Assembly (NCBI GenBank): GCA_020746835.1
Contig: JAGPNK010000014.1
Span: 372,001-436,000 of the forward strand
Length of the DNA: 64,000 nt
DNA from: Stachybotrys elegans
Lineage: Eukaryota > Ascomycota > Sordariomycetes > Hypocreales > Stachybotryaceae
Reading direction: 5' to 3'
Part shown: one piece after another, positions 22,251-32,931 of the stretch
Layout of the letters: each line of letters opens with the position of its first letter
Numbering within the stretch: position 1 is the first letter of the stretch
Notes under the pieces: generated by a model
What the model was told of the DNA's origin: nothing
Database searches by the model: none
Seen by the model: only the letters and a program-made list of their open reading frames with translations
Made by a program: the position numbers and the translations under genes

Positions 22251-23053
22251 ATGCCTACGACTCAAACTACCACTCCAGGAATGGAACAGCCTGTCCCCGC
22301 ATCGGCTCTGAAGCATCTTGAGCCACGTCCCGGTGGCTCTTGGATGGGTAGACCTTCACCTCAGGGATATCACGTCGTGTACTTTTTGAACGACGAGAAA
22401 GGTCAAGAACAGTACTCCTACGTGATCAACCCTTACAAGACGGAAGAAGATGTGTCGCAAATGTGTCACGTTTACGAGTATAAAAATTGTGAGTACTCCT
22501 GTCTCTCACTGAGCAATCATACTGACCGTTTGCAGTTCAGCAAAACGGCACGGAAATCCAACGCTTCACCAATCCATCGAACGCTTTCAAAAGAAGCAAA
22601 CTTGTTCAACTGGCATACTACCCGCCAGGAGATGCCACTCCGTCAACTACATCGCCAGATTCGAATTCACAAGATGCTCCAATCAGCCAGGCTACTCTCT
22701 CAGATCAGTTCAGAAGGATTCCCGGGGATGGTGACCTAACTCAACCTTCTGCTTCACTTCCTGGGGATCATTCATCAATGCCAAGAAACATTATTGGGGC
22801 CGGTGAGAGCACTGGGATCGAACCAGCCTCGGCCGTCTCTCCTGCGTTATATTGGCCAGCCCCCCAAGCCTCGTCTTCTCTAGGCCAAATGTCAGGCATA
22901 GATGGAAGCACAATCATGGCACAATCTACCTACGATGGATCACTGGTTGGTGAATGGCCGAACCTGATTGACGAGGCTGGCATGACAGCTATCGACAACA
23001 GCCTGAACAATGGCAGCCAGTGGCCTCAACATGATTGGAACATGGATTTCTGA
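22251..23053 (+). CDS. Putative second MAT1-2 idiomorph gene, no recognised domain (251 aa)
   Basis: Exon 1 is 22251-22488, the intron is 22489-22535 (47 nt, GTGAGT, TACTGAC, TTTGCAG) and exon 2 is 22536-23053. The ATG was chosen for its CACAATCATGCC context; the frame is open further upstream, within the CT-rich leader. The first 95 residues look folded (a GSWMGRPSPQGYHVVYFL stretch, then EEDVSQMCHVYEYKNFQQNG). The rest is Ser/Pro/Gln-rich and probably disordered, ending in a Trp-containing tail (SQWPQHDWNMDF). Position and divergent orientation next to MAT1-2-1, inside the APN2-SLA2 interval, suggest an idiomorph-specific gene. Several Hypocreales carry a second MAT1-2 gene, called MAT1-2-3 or MAT1-2-9 in Fusarium and relatives. 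I cannot confirm that this is the same gene, so no symbol is given. An activator-like role is speculation. Confidence 0.75.
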
Positions 23054-26000
23054 TGAGAACTTGTATTAGGACTAGTACTTGCCTAATGAGCATTTCGCTT
23101 AATTGTGTTATTGAGACATGCAATGACCTGCCGCTCTGGGAAATTCTATTGTCATGAGTTTAAAGCTGTCAAGAAAAACATTTGAAACGAATACGTATGG
23201 ACAGGCATCTGCCAGTCAAAACAAATCTTCCGTTCAAAGCGCACTCCTAATAAGGAATGAAGCAGACATGAGGCAAATAACTGCTCCGCGATTGCTGAGA
23301 CCCAGGGTCCAAAGCACAGGCATGCATATGCGCACGGCGGTCCATTACTGTTTCGGTAACTTTCAGTGGAGCTTACGGGAGACTATGGTTGGCGGTGGTT
23401 GTCATCCTAGGTCCTGTAGATGATGGTGGCTATGGGGTTCACGGTGACTGTTAGGCAGACACAGGAAGCAGAACTTCCCTGTCCTGCGACATTGTCTCCG
23501 GACCTACCATCAGAAGGCTGTTCAATCTTACGATGGCAAATGACTCCTAAGCATGAGATTCAATAGACGTACAGGGGCGTACGTGATTCTGGCTAGCCTG
23601 GACGTGACTTGGGCTGGGAGTCAATGTCCACGAAGCGGGGATGGCGGACAAGCTACGGGGAGGAGCCAAGGCTCTACAGGGGCCGTCACAGTGTTGGCGG
23701 AGGATCGGAGATAATCCGACCAGAGAGTTCCGGAATTACCGAGCAAAAAACATCACCTGGTAGACTGGAGCTACTAAAGAAAGGGAGGCGGTAGAAGACT
23801 GGAGAGTAGTGTATCGAGAATCGAGGATGGAGTGTCGTCAGGCGCGGATGGAGACGCGGATTAGCGTTTTCTGGGGCTCTAGATCGGGTGGGTTGGCATG
23901 ACCAGGGGGAGGTGGGATTAGCGGTAGATCGTGGGTGGATTCAATGCGGTGACTTTCAAGGCAGCGCGTGCACAGAGCACCCTGGGCGGTAAGGATTGTT
24001 GGACAAATCCGGAAAAGTTTTGGCCAATACAGCGATATTCTGTGAGCTTGGAGATGGCTGAGCAGAGAGAAAAAAACCGGGATTTGGGGCTCACAGGACG
24101 ACGAGAGGACTCTACAGCCATGTACCGAAGGTGATTCAAGGATTGTAACGGGCAGGGGCGATCCTAGTAAGCCTGGCCTGCGGAAGGCGGCCCTTCCTGC
24201 ACCTTCCACCGCTTCTGGACTGAGTTTACTGGGCCTGCCTTGGTAATCTTGATCCTGCTGCTTGCCGCCTGCCCAGCTCCCGCTCCCGTCCTCCTTCCCC
24301 ACTGCCGGTTTCTGTGCAACATGAAAAGGAAGAGAGGCTTCTCCCGCTGCACGTAACCGTGACACGATGGGACAACCCAATCTAGCGGTCAACGGGAAGC
24401 AATCCGTACCATGGCTTGGCGCTGTGCGACATGAGCCAGCAGCAACAGCAGCAGCCGGCTGAGGCGACAGGGCATGGGTCGAGCGGGAGACACGGGAGGC
24501 AGAGCTTACCCGGCCGTACCAAGATCTGACACCCATGCCCATGCCCATGCCCATGCCCATGCAGGCCTTTTGCATGCCCGCAGGCGCATTTGCGGAGTAT
24601 AAGCTCAATGTTTCAGCTTCGGCCAGGTTCCAGTGTCGTCGGTTTCCACGTCAAGCCGCAAAAACACGGTCGAAATACAAGCCGCCACTGGCCTCTATCA
24701 GGTAGGCCTCCAAAGAGGAAGCCCTCTGGTCCAATGACCAGCAGGCTATGACTGACAAGGGAGCTGGAGGGTGTGCCTTGGACAGGGCAGCACGCTGCGG
24801 CGCCACCCTCATTGGCCACGCAAAGCAATCCGAAAACGTGAAAGACCAGCACCCACCAACCATCCCCCAGTCGTCCCGTTGTTGCGCCTCCAAGGACGAA
24901 GACGCCCAGGGTGGTCTGGAATGCTTTGCCATCTCATCACTCAAGGTCCACCTCTCCGCCTACCTAAAGTTGCCACGTCCGTGGACCTCCACAAGACTGG
25001 GGAAACCATGGCACTAACGTCGAGACAAGATGCCGTTCTGCTCTATCCCGATACCAGAGCGGCGCTAAACGGCTCCCTCGATCGCATACCAGTCCATCGT
25101 ACGCTAGGCGCTGCACTCTGCCCGCGCGCCCTCACTGCGCGGACCCGAACTCCCTCCGGACCGTCCTTAACACACTCACATCGCGTGGGCTAGCACGGCA
25201 CCGGTCAACATAGCATATCCCCTAGTTCGTACAGGGCAGCCCGTATTCCATCGTCTTATCGAAATCCATCAAGGAGAGTCTGACAAAGGCTGCATGGTTG
25301 CCATCCACCCAGTCATGGAAATTACTGCTTGGCGCATCATGGGTTGCAGCAGTCATTCTGCTATCCACCAACGTGCCCGCTCGAACAATACATGCAGGTC
25401 TATTGATGCATGTCTTAGGAAATACGGGCTGAGCATCTTGTTCCGTACTAGCTGTGCGTGAGGTGCTTGCTGTCGTTGCAGGCGTATGCATCAATTTACT
25501 ATTCAAGGACATGATGAGCGTGCTGATCCTGGTCTTCAGGTCCTCGTCTGTCTTCCTACTCTTGCAACGAGCAGGTTTCTGTCATGCGGCCTTTCTTAAC
25601 CGGCATCTTAGAGTCAGCCCGGGATACAGCTGCTATTCATCTTGCGTCTGAATAGGATCCAGGACATGGGATGGGATCAAATGTCGAAAGAGCAGATACA
25701 TGGACATGGATATCCTGGTCCACCTCGAATTACGCCAACATCGAAATACCCGGGTACCCGGATTTCTCTCAATCGGCGCAGGGCCACCTAACCCATGCAA
25801 CCCTCTCCCACGATCATTTGCTATTTTCATGTCTAGGCTGCTCTCAGGCTCAAAATGAAGCCTTGGCCCTCGAGAAGACTAGAGAGGCTGCTAAATTGGT
25901 CCTGAGTCTTCTTGGCTACAGAGACGCGCGGAAGCTAAGCCCATCCATGTCGTTTCCTGCGAAATGCTTCCCCAAATCGCAAAAGCCAGCAGGGAACTGT

Positions 26001-27915
26001 TGCACACAGCTTTCCCGCGTAAGTGCCACCGTCCGCTCCGGTCGCCGTCCAGAAACCAATGAACAGCTAGCCGCGTGACGAAAACAGCCTAGACGGACCA
26101 TTAGGGTGTCTAGAGACACAAAGGGAATGGGGGAGGGGGGGTGAGGATCAGTGGCATACCTCAGTGCAGGCTTGGCGGAGTCCAAAGCCAAGTTACGATT
26201 CGCCAGTCCTACACAAGCCACCACGACTTATACTTTTTCCAAGAAGCACCGCGCGCCCACTGAGGGGAGAGAGGTATGATGGCCATGCTCGTTTCAGCCA
26301 TCGACCATTGTGTCCTGTCTGTCGATGAACAGCTCTGATTGGCGAAAAGAGCACTGTGGGCAGGGACAAGGAGACTCTGGAATCCTTCTCTGCTGGGGCA
26401 TGGAGTATGTCCGTGGTAAGCTTCTGATTGCTAGGCCCGCCGTCCCAGCTACAGTAGGCTATTCCTCGCAGCGTCATTCTACGGGTCGCTGATCCTCTTT
26501 GCAGCATTGCCATTGAATAGACGCAGGGGGGGGCGGTATGATCACGCGCAACAATCAGGACCCGGGAGCCTGGGTCTTTGGGAATGCGTGGCGAAGCTAT
26601 TTGCATTGAGGGATTACGACCACGGTCCCGAGGACCTCGATGCCCCTCACAAGATTAACTCTCTAGATCGTGAGGCGGAGTGAGGCGCGCGGAGACTCTT
26701 GGAATGCGGCGGAAGCATGCACGGGCGCAAGACTCGTGGTGGCGGCCTCACGATGTGCAAAGGCTTGGACGGCCCTGAGAGTCGTATCTTGGCAGGAGCG
26801 AGAATTCCGGCATTCACGTTCTAGACGTCATCCCCCACCATCATGCTCGACATTCTCCCCGCCTAAGTCGCCCTGTTAGGCATAGCGAAGGATATGCCAA
26901 GCCTCTCGAGGACAGAGACGGGGTCCAATGTAAGCGCCGGCCGTTCATCTGTGGGCTGCCTAGAGGAGGCGCGACGCCAGACTATCCACGGGCCAAACCC
27001 ACCCCTAGGACATGTTTGACGCCTCGCCTTTAAACATGCTTAATGGAATAATCTCCCGGCCGAGATATCGTGAAGAATGCACATGAATTAGCAATATGGA
27101 AAGGCTTAGCGTACCGTTTCCAACGGCCGAACCACATCCATCCATACCATACAGTTGAGGGTGTTCAGACTGCGAACACCTTGGGGGCTTGATGGCTGCG
27201 ATACCTACTGGCCTGGGGAGGTCTGCAGAGATTACGGGCACGCTGAGCTGCCTGGCAAGGCGGCCCGGCCCCTCTCATGCTGGCATCCCAATCTTTCGTG
27301 TTCTCAGTGGGGACCCCGTTGGGCAGGGAGTCGGGGCCAGCAGGGTCACTTTGTTCGAGACCAGTCAGAGAAACTTGTAATAATTGAAACAAAGGCTCGT
27401 GTCCCTCTCGAATTACACCTTCAGCGGTACATGCAGCGCCGTACTCTCGCACTGTCCTTCCCGCTCCCCGCCGTCGTCTTCTCCCCGACTTCTCCACCAC
27501 GCAGGACGACCTTGCACCAAGCCGTTTCCGTCTCCTTTGACGTCTTCTGTCCTCTCGTCCATCACATCCTCCAGATCGTCGACCGAGAACCAATCAATTT
27601 AGTAGCATCCTCCTGCTAGGAGGCCCCTCTTCCAAGTCGCCTTCCCCCTTTCCCACACGGAGCTAAGCATAGAATTCGCCCGAGCTCCGACTGCAGCCAA
27701 ACTTGCAATCCCCGCCCTTTCTCCTTCTACCCTACTCTTATCTCCCTGGTACACTAGTTCAGGGCCTTCGATGTGATGTTCACATCTAGGCTGTGGCACA
27801 CGTCTCGAAGCCCCCATCACATTGGAGGTATTGGGAGTGTGGATGGCTTGCGCCATCGCGGGCTTCATGCAAGCGTGGAGACGGCGTTGCCGGGCACACA
27901 CACTTGTTGCCCATT
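23054..27915. other. 4.9-kb stretch between the second MAT gene and SLA2 with no supported gene
   Basis: Open frames here (for example 23838-24608 minus and 27165-27593 minus) overlap frames on the other strand. They have Ser/Arg/Pro-rich compositions of chance translations and lack splice-consistent extensions. A CCCATG hexamer is repeated about five times at 24532-24562. The right idiomorph border must lie somewhere here or just before SLA2. The first part (23054-23300) is AT-rich like the MAT genes; GC content rises after about 23.6 kb. Confidence 0.5.
24532..24562. repeat. CCCATG hexanucleotide repeat
   Basis: About five perfect tandem copies, not within a supported gene. Confidence 0.8.
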
Positions 27916-30900
27916 CTATTCCTCTTGGTACGAAATCTTGCGCATCTCGCCAAGCCTGTGCCGCGCTGAGGCGAGCGCATTCTCCAGTTGAAGGATCTCG
28001 ACCTACACGTCCGCGGACACACATTGCGTTAGCCACCAAGGTCTAGCCTGCTCGCTTACAAAACACACGCAGTTCAGGATCGAGAATGCAACCGCCGGGG
28101 TGGAGGATGTGTCCCACCCAGGACGAGCACTAGGCACTAGCGAAGCACTCCTAACCCCCCCCTCCTAGACCTCCTACTCTAAGAGAAGGCAGGCTAGGTG
28201 TCTTCCTCAAGACTGGACAGCTGAACAGCGCAAGGGAGGAGACCCCCTCGGGCAACACCAACCGTTCTATAGCCGAGAGGGATTCAAGTAGGCTTGGGTA
28301 ATAGTGGGTACAGTGCTCAAGGAGAAGCTGGACTGGGGCGGGGTGTGACGATAAGGGGGGAGAGGGGATGGAAGTAGTGATCAAGTGGGGGGAACGACAT
28401 ATCACTGATGAGTCTCTACCATCAGGTAGAATACGTAGCAGGGTAGGGCACCGCGTCTGTGACGCGCAGTAGGAAGAAAGGGGGAGGGGGGAGGGGAGGA
28501 AGCAAGAGAACCTCCGGACGAGGTAGCGACTCACCTGCTGTTCCATCTCGCGGACCTTGAACTCGTGTGCCCCGAGCTTGGAGTAGTCCACCTGATCGTC
28601 CTCCTGGCTGCGCTCCTTGATCAGGCTCTGGACCTGGCGCACGAGCGCCCTGCAGGCAGCGCCCACGGCCTTGGAGGCCGTCTCGAGCCTCTCCTGGCTC
28701 TTGGACATGAAGCCCGCCTTGACGCGGCTGGCGGCCACGAGCTGCGCCGTCGACGCCGCCACGTCGTTGGACGCGACAATGAGCTGCTCGGGGCTGTTGC
28801 GGTTCGAGAGCACGCCGTCGGCCGTCTCGATGAGCGTGTTGGTCGACGAGGCCACCGCCTTGGCCGCCGAGATGAGACCCTCGGTCCAGCGGTTGTTCTT
28901 CTTGTAGAAGGCTGTTCGCGATGAGGAGCCCCGGCCCGCCTGCACAATCTCCTGCTGCGTCATGGTCGCCGCCTTGATGAGCTCGGCGATGGCGTTGGTG
29001 ATGGCCGACGCCGCGTCCAGGATCGAGTCGTGCACCTTGAGCTCGTACGTCGAGTACCCGTCGCGGGGCTTGTTCTTGAGCTTGGCCAGGCGCGCGGCCG
29101 CGGCGGCGATGGCATCGGCGGCCTTGCTCAGCTCGCTGTCCACGAGGTCGCCCAGGTCGCCCTTGTTGTTCATCAGCTTACCGAAGCCCGGGGCGAACAC
29201 CTCGACGAGCTTGTTGAGCTTCTGTAGATTCATCTGTACGTCGTTGTTGCTGTTGATGACCACGTCCGTCTTCTGGATGGGGTCCATGCCGTCCAGGCGG
29301 AAGCTCTGTAGACCGCGGAAGAACTGCACCGTAGAGATGGCCGACTGTCTGGCGCCGTTCATCAGCTGGTCCGTCTTCCGGTCGTCGGTGGCCAGACGGC
29401 TGAGACCCTTGGTGTTGCTGCAGACATCGGCCACAGCCCCTGAGAAGACGTTGACGGCCTTGATGAGCTCGGCGTGGGTGCTGTTGGGCCCGTCGGCGAT
29501 GAAGTTGTTGAATGCCGTAGCAAACTCCATGGCGCTCGACGAGGCCTTCTCGATCTGAGACAGCACAAACGAGGGCGAGGCGTTCTGGTTACCCGCCTGC
29601 ATGGTCGAGTCGAGTTCGTACAGCGCATCGTCAACCCGTGATACACCGGCCTGGAGCACGGAGTCGATGATGTCGTTGATCTTGTCCAGATTCGCCAGGA
29701 TGAGGGCATCAATCTGCCCATCTAGCACATTGTCCGTCTCGCCCTGGTTCTGCTTGAGCTCGTTCAGCTCAATCAGCGTCTGGTCCATGCCTGCCTTGTA
29801 CACCTCGAGCTCCTCCTCCTTCTCGCGGAGGAGAAGCTCCAGGTCCGAGTCTCCGTTTCGGAGCTTGGCCTGCGCATCCTCCAGGGCCTTGGTCTTGTTG
29901 CGCAGCGCCTCCTCCAGGTCGGCCATCTCGCGGTTGTACTTGGACAGCATCGTGGACAGCTCGTTGCCCTTGCTGCGCTCCATGTTGTCGACGCGCTCCA
30001 TGGCCAGGCGAAGCTCGCGCTGCAGCCTCTCCACCTCGTCCTTGTTGCTGCCGCTCAGCCTATCCTTGTCGTGCATGGCGCGGTCCCTCTCCCTGATCAT
30101 GTCGGCCAGCTCGAGGTTCTTGGTCTTGATCTCGCGCTCCAGCTTCTCGCGCCTGTCAATGGCCTCTTGAGCGCTAGCCGCCTTGAGCTGAACGGCCTTG
30201 AACTTCTGAAGCAGGTCCAAGTGCTCCTGGCGCAGCTGGGAGTACAGCTTGGCCAGAGACTCGTACTTTGTCCTCCACGTGTTGACCTGCTCTTGCAGAG
30301 CCCGGATCTGGTCGTCCTTGCTCGACATTTGCTGGCCCAAGCTGTTCTGGATCTGCATCAGCTCTCCCTCCAGAGCCTTGACGCGCTGGTCGTACTGCTG
30401 CAGCATCAGCTGGTCCTGCTCGTACTGTGCGCGTGCGTTGAGGTTCTCTCGCTCGAGCTCAGCAAGGCGGCCCTGCGTCTGCCATTGGGCCTGCTGCGCC
30501 AGCAACGCCTCCTGCTCGCGCTGCTGCTGCTCCATGAGCAGACGCTGTTGCTCCTCGAAGTCGCGCTGAGCCTGGGCCTGGGCCTGCTGCTGCGCTAGGA
30601 GTGCCTGTCTCTGTCGCTCCTCCAGGACTCGCTGCTGTTCTTCGTACTCGCGGTTCTGACGGTCCAGCTCGCTCTTCCAGAAATCCGTCATCTCCTCGGG
30701 CTCGGCGTTCTTGGGCTCGGGCTTGGGTGTCGACTGCCTCTCAATCTCCTGTTTCGGTCGAGCAGGCAATGCGGGGGCTGACTCGTCGCCGAGCAGGTTG
30801 GGAGGGTCTTGGGGTAGCTTTGGAATGGTGATGAGGCTGGTTAGGTATCGTAGGTTCGAGCACTCGTAGTAGAACTTGACGAGACGGTAATGTTGGGCGT

Positions 30901-31811
30901 CGTATCGCTGTCGTAGGGGCTGGAGCGCGTCATCGTCACCGGTAGCTGCCATCATGTAAGCCAATTTCTGTGCATTGTGAGTATGCAGAGCACGTACTCT
31001 GATGCATGGCGCGCAGCATGCTTGTGATGAACTTGTAGATGCCATAGCTCTCCTGCACAAGGGGCACCAGAGCTGCGATCCTACACTCATTGTTGCCCAC
31101 GGACCGGAAGTGGGAGAAGATGAGCTTCTGGAACTGCTCAATCTTGTCCTGGAGCACCATGAGGTCCGTAATGGTCTCGTAGCCCTCGTTGGGGTCGTTG
31201 ATGGCCTTGAGGGCCATGTATTCCTCGTACTCGAAGGTTCCGTTGAACTCGGGGTGCGCCTGGTGGAAGGACAGCTTGGCGAGCAGGAAGTAGACGTACT
31301 CCTTGATCAGAGGAGCGTAGCCCCGCATGCCCTCGCCCGTCATGCCGCGATTCAAGCTGTCGATCCATCCGCGGTTGGCGTGCGCCTCCCTAAGGGCGGA
31401 GGGGTGGCCTTCCTGCAGAACCTTGTGGATGGTGATGAGGGCTTTGAAGGTCTGGACTTCGTCGGCGAGGATCGGCTGGCTAGAGGAGAGTCGGCGTGGT
31501 CAGGAGCTTGTCTAGAGGAGTTGAAAGGAGAAAGGGGGAGGGGGCACGCGCCACTTACACTTTTATGCCCGTCCAGAAGGCAGTGGCCGATCGGTGGTCC
31601 CAGGTGTAGACAATGCATGCGCGGACATGTTTTCGCTTGGGGGAGATCTCTTCGCTGTTGGTAGCTTTCTTGATGTTGATGGCAAGCTCCTGGTCGGTCC
31701 TGTCAGGAGAAGCGCAAACCATGTTAGTACCTGCGCAAGCACCGGCTCGGGGGGGAAGCACGGCTGGCTGGCTTACTTGGTATGCTCGGTCGAGCGCAGA
31801 TTGGCAGACAT
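27916..31811 (-). CDS. SLA2: SLA2 (END4/HIP1R family) endocytic adaptor, 1051 aa
   Basis: Exons: 31811-31777, 31699-31559, 31479-30998, 30945-28535 and 28002-27916. The N-terminal ANTH domain (about residues 10-275) shows HVRACIVYTWDHRSATAFW and ADEVQTFKALITIHKVLQ. A long Gln/Glu-rich coiled coil follows (about 340-620). Then comes the talin-like I/LWEQ actin-binding domain up to about residue 1020. The last exon encodes VEILQLENALASARHRLGEM and the conserved end RKISYQEE. SLA2 links clathrin coats and PIP2 membranes to cortical actin. Introns are 77, 79, 52 and 532 nt; the last is unusually long, but no exon fits inside since EMEQQ and VEILQLE are contiguous in the family. SLA2 is the classic right-hand boundary of MAT in Pezizomycotina. 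Its 3' end faces MAT, as APN2's does from the other side. Confidence 0.95.
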
Positions 31812-32931
31812 GATGGCGGACTTGGGTCACGCTGGCGGTGACGGAGGAGATAGCGGTTGGTGTTTGGATTGCAAGTCGGATCGCCAGCCTGCCCGCGAGG
31901 TCGCAAGGTCCAAGGAGGCCAGGCTAGTACGGCGCAGTAACGAAGAAGCGAAAGCTAATGGAATTGGAGCGAGCAGCCGTTTCGCAGACCGGGGAGAGAG
32001 GGAGGGGGAATTTGTGTCTGCCTGACTTTGAGGCCAGGTCCGTCGTAAGTGTTGTCGTAAGCCTATGAATCGGCAGTCGTGCGGGCTTGTGCTGTGCAGC
32101 ATCACCCGGTACAGGCCACAGGCCACAGGCGACCTTACAGGCTCTACAGTGGCTGGGCCGCACATTAGCCATGAGCCACACCGGTCGCTTGGATCACCAC
32201 AAAATATGGGGCGCAACACGTCAGGGTGCATGGAAAAAAGAATAGCCCGCTCCGCTTCGCTACCTGCATCACACGAACTGACGTGGGGACTTTTGAAGTG
32301 GCTGCTATGTTCCCTTGTCTTTACACCTAAGTCCCTAACGCCAATCGATTTCCATCCGACGCGCCAGTCTTCAAGCACGCCGGAATAGCTTCTCGCCGCA
32401 CCCTGCGCATTGGCTGGCGGTATCCCTTTATTGCGAATCTCGACGCGCAATGAACGATTTAGTCGATTGCGCTAGCCAACCTGCTTTGCGCGTGAGCTAC
32501 TCGCCAGCGCACTCAGAGAGGCCCGTCAGGCGTCCTGCTTTCATACCCTGGGGAACTCTCGTTTTACGTTCGATCCCCCACGATGGCCACCCATGGCGCG
32601 ACCGCAGAAACGGAAGAGAGAGCGAGTAGACGATTCTCTGCCAAACCAAATCCCATCAAACAAGGCGAAGCCGAGCTTTGCACGTCCTGGGCCGTCGAGA
32701 AAAGAGAAACAGAAAGCACGAGCAGACGACCCAATCCCATGTGACAAGAGAAGCCACATTGTCTAGGCTGTCGAGTGCGGGGATCCGAAAGCGACAAGCA
32801 GACGACCACCAAGAACACAACCGATCCAAGAAGCTAACATCAAGCCTACGGCCGAGGTTGGATCTCGTCGCGCGAAGCTTTCTGCCCTTGGCCGGGTCAG
32901 GTTTTCCTAGTACACTATGCCTGCAGGTAGG
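31812..32931. other. SLA2 upstream region
   Basis: This is a head-to-tail spacer between the 584-aa gene (minus, ends 32932) and SLA2 (minus). It contains the SLA2 promoter and leader. No open frame here is convincing. Confidence 0.5.

Noticed and set aside
22811..22830. GGGATCGAACCAG-like tRNA T-arm match
   Set aside because: No acceptor stem or anticodon arm nearby; lies inside the 22251 gene.
23838..24608. 256-codon minus-strand frame between MAT and SLA2
   Set aside because: Begins in a CCCATG repeat that creates Met-Gly runs; remainder is chance-like.
27165..27593. 142-codon minus-strand frame next to SLA2
   Set aside because: Arg/Gly-rich, overlapped by a longer plus-strand frame, no family resemblance.
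28151..28534. Continuous C-terminal extension of the main SLA2 frame
   Set aside because: It is intron read-through; the family C-terminus is found at 28002-27916.
31002..31664. 220-codon plus-strand frame
   Set aside because: Antisense to SLA2 ANTH exons.
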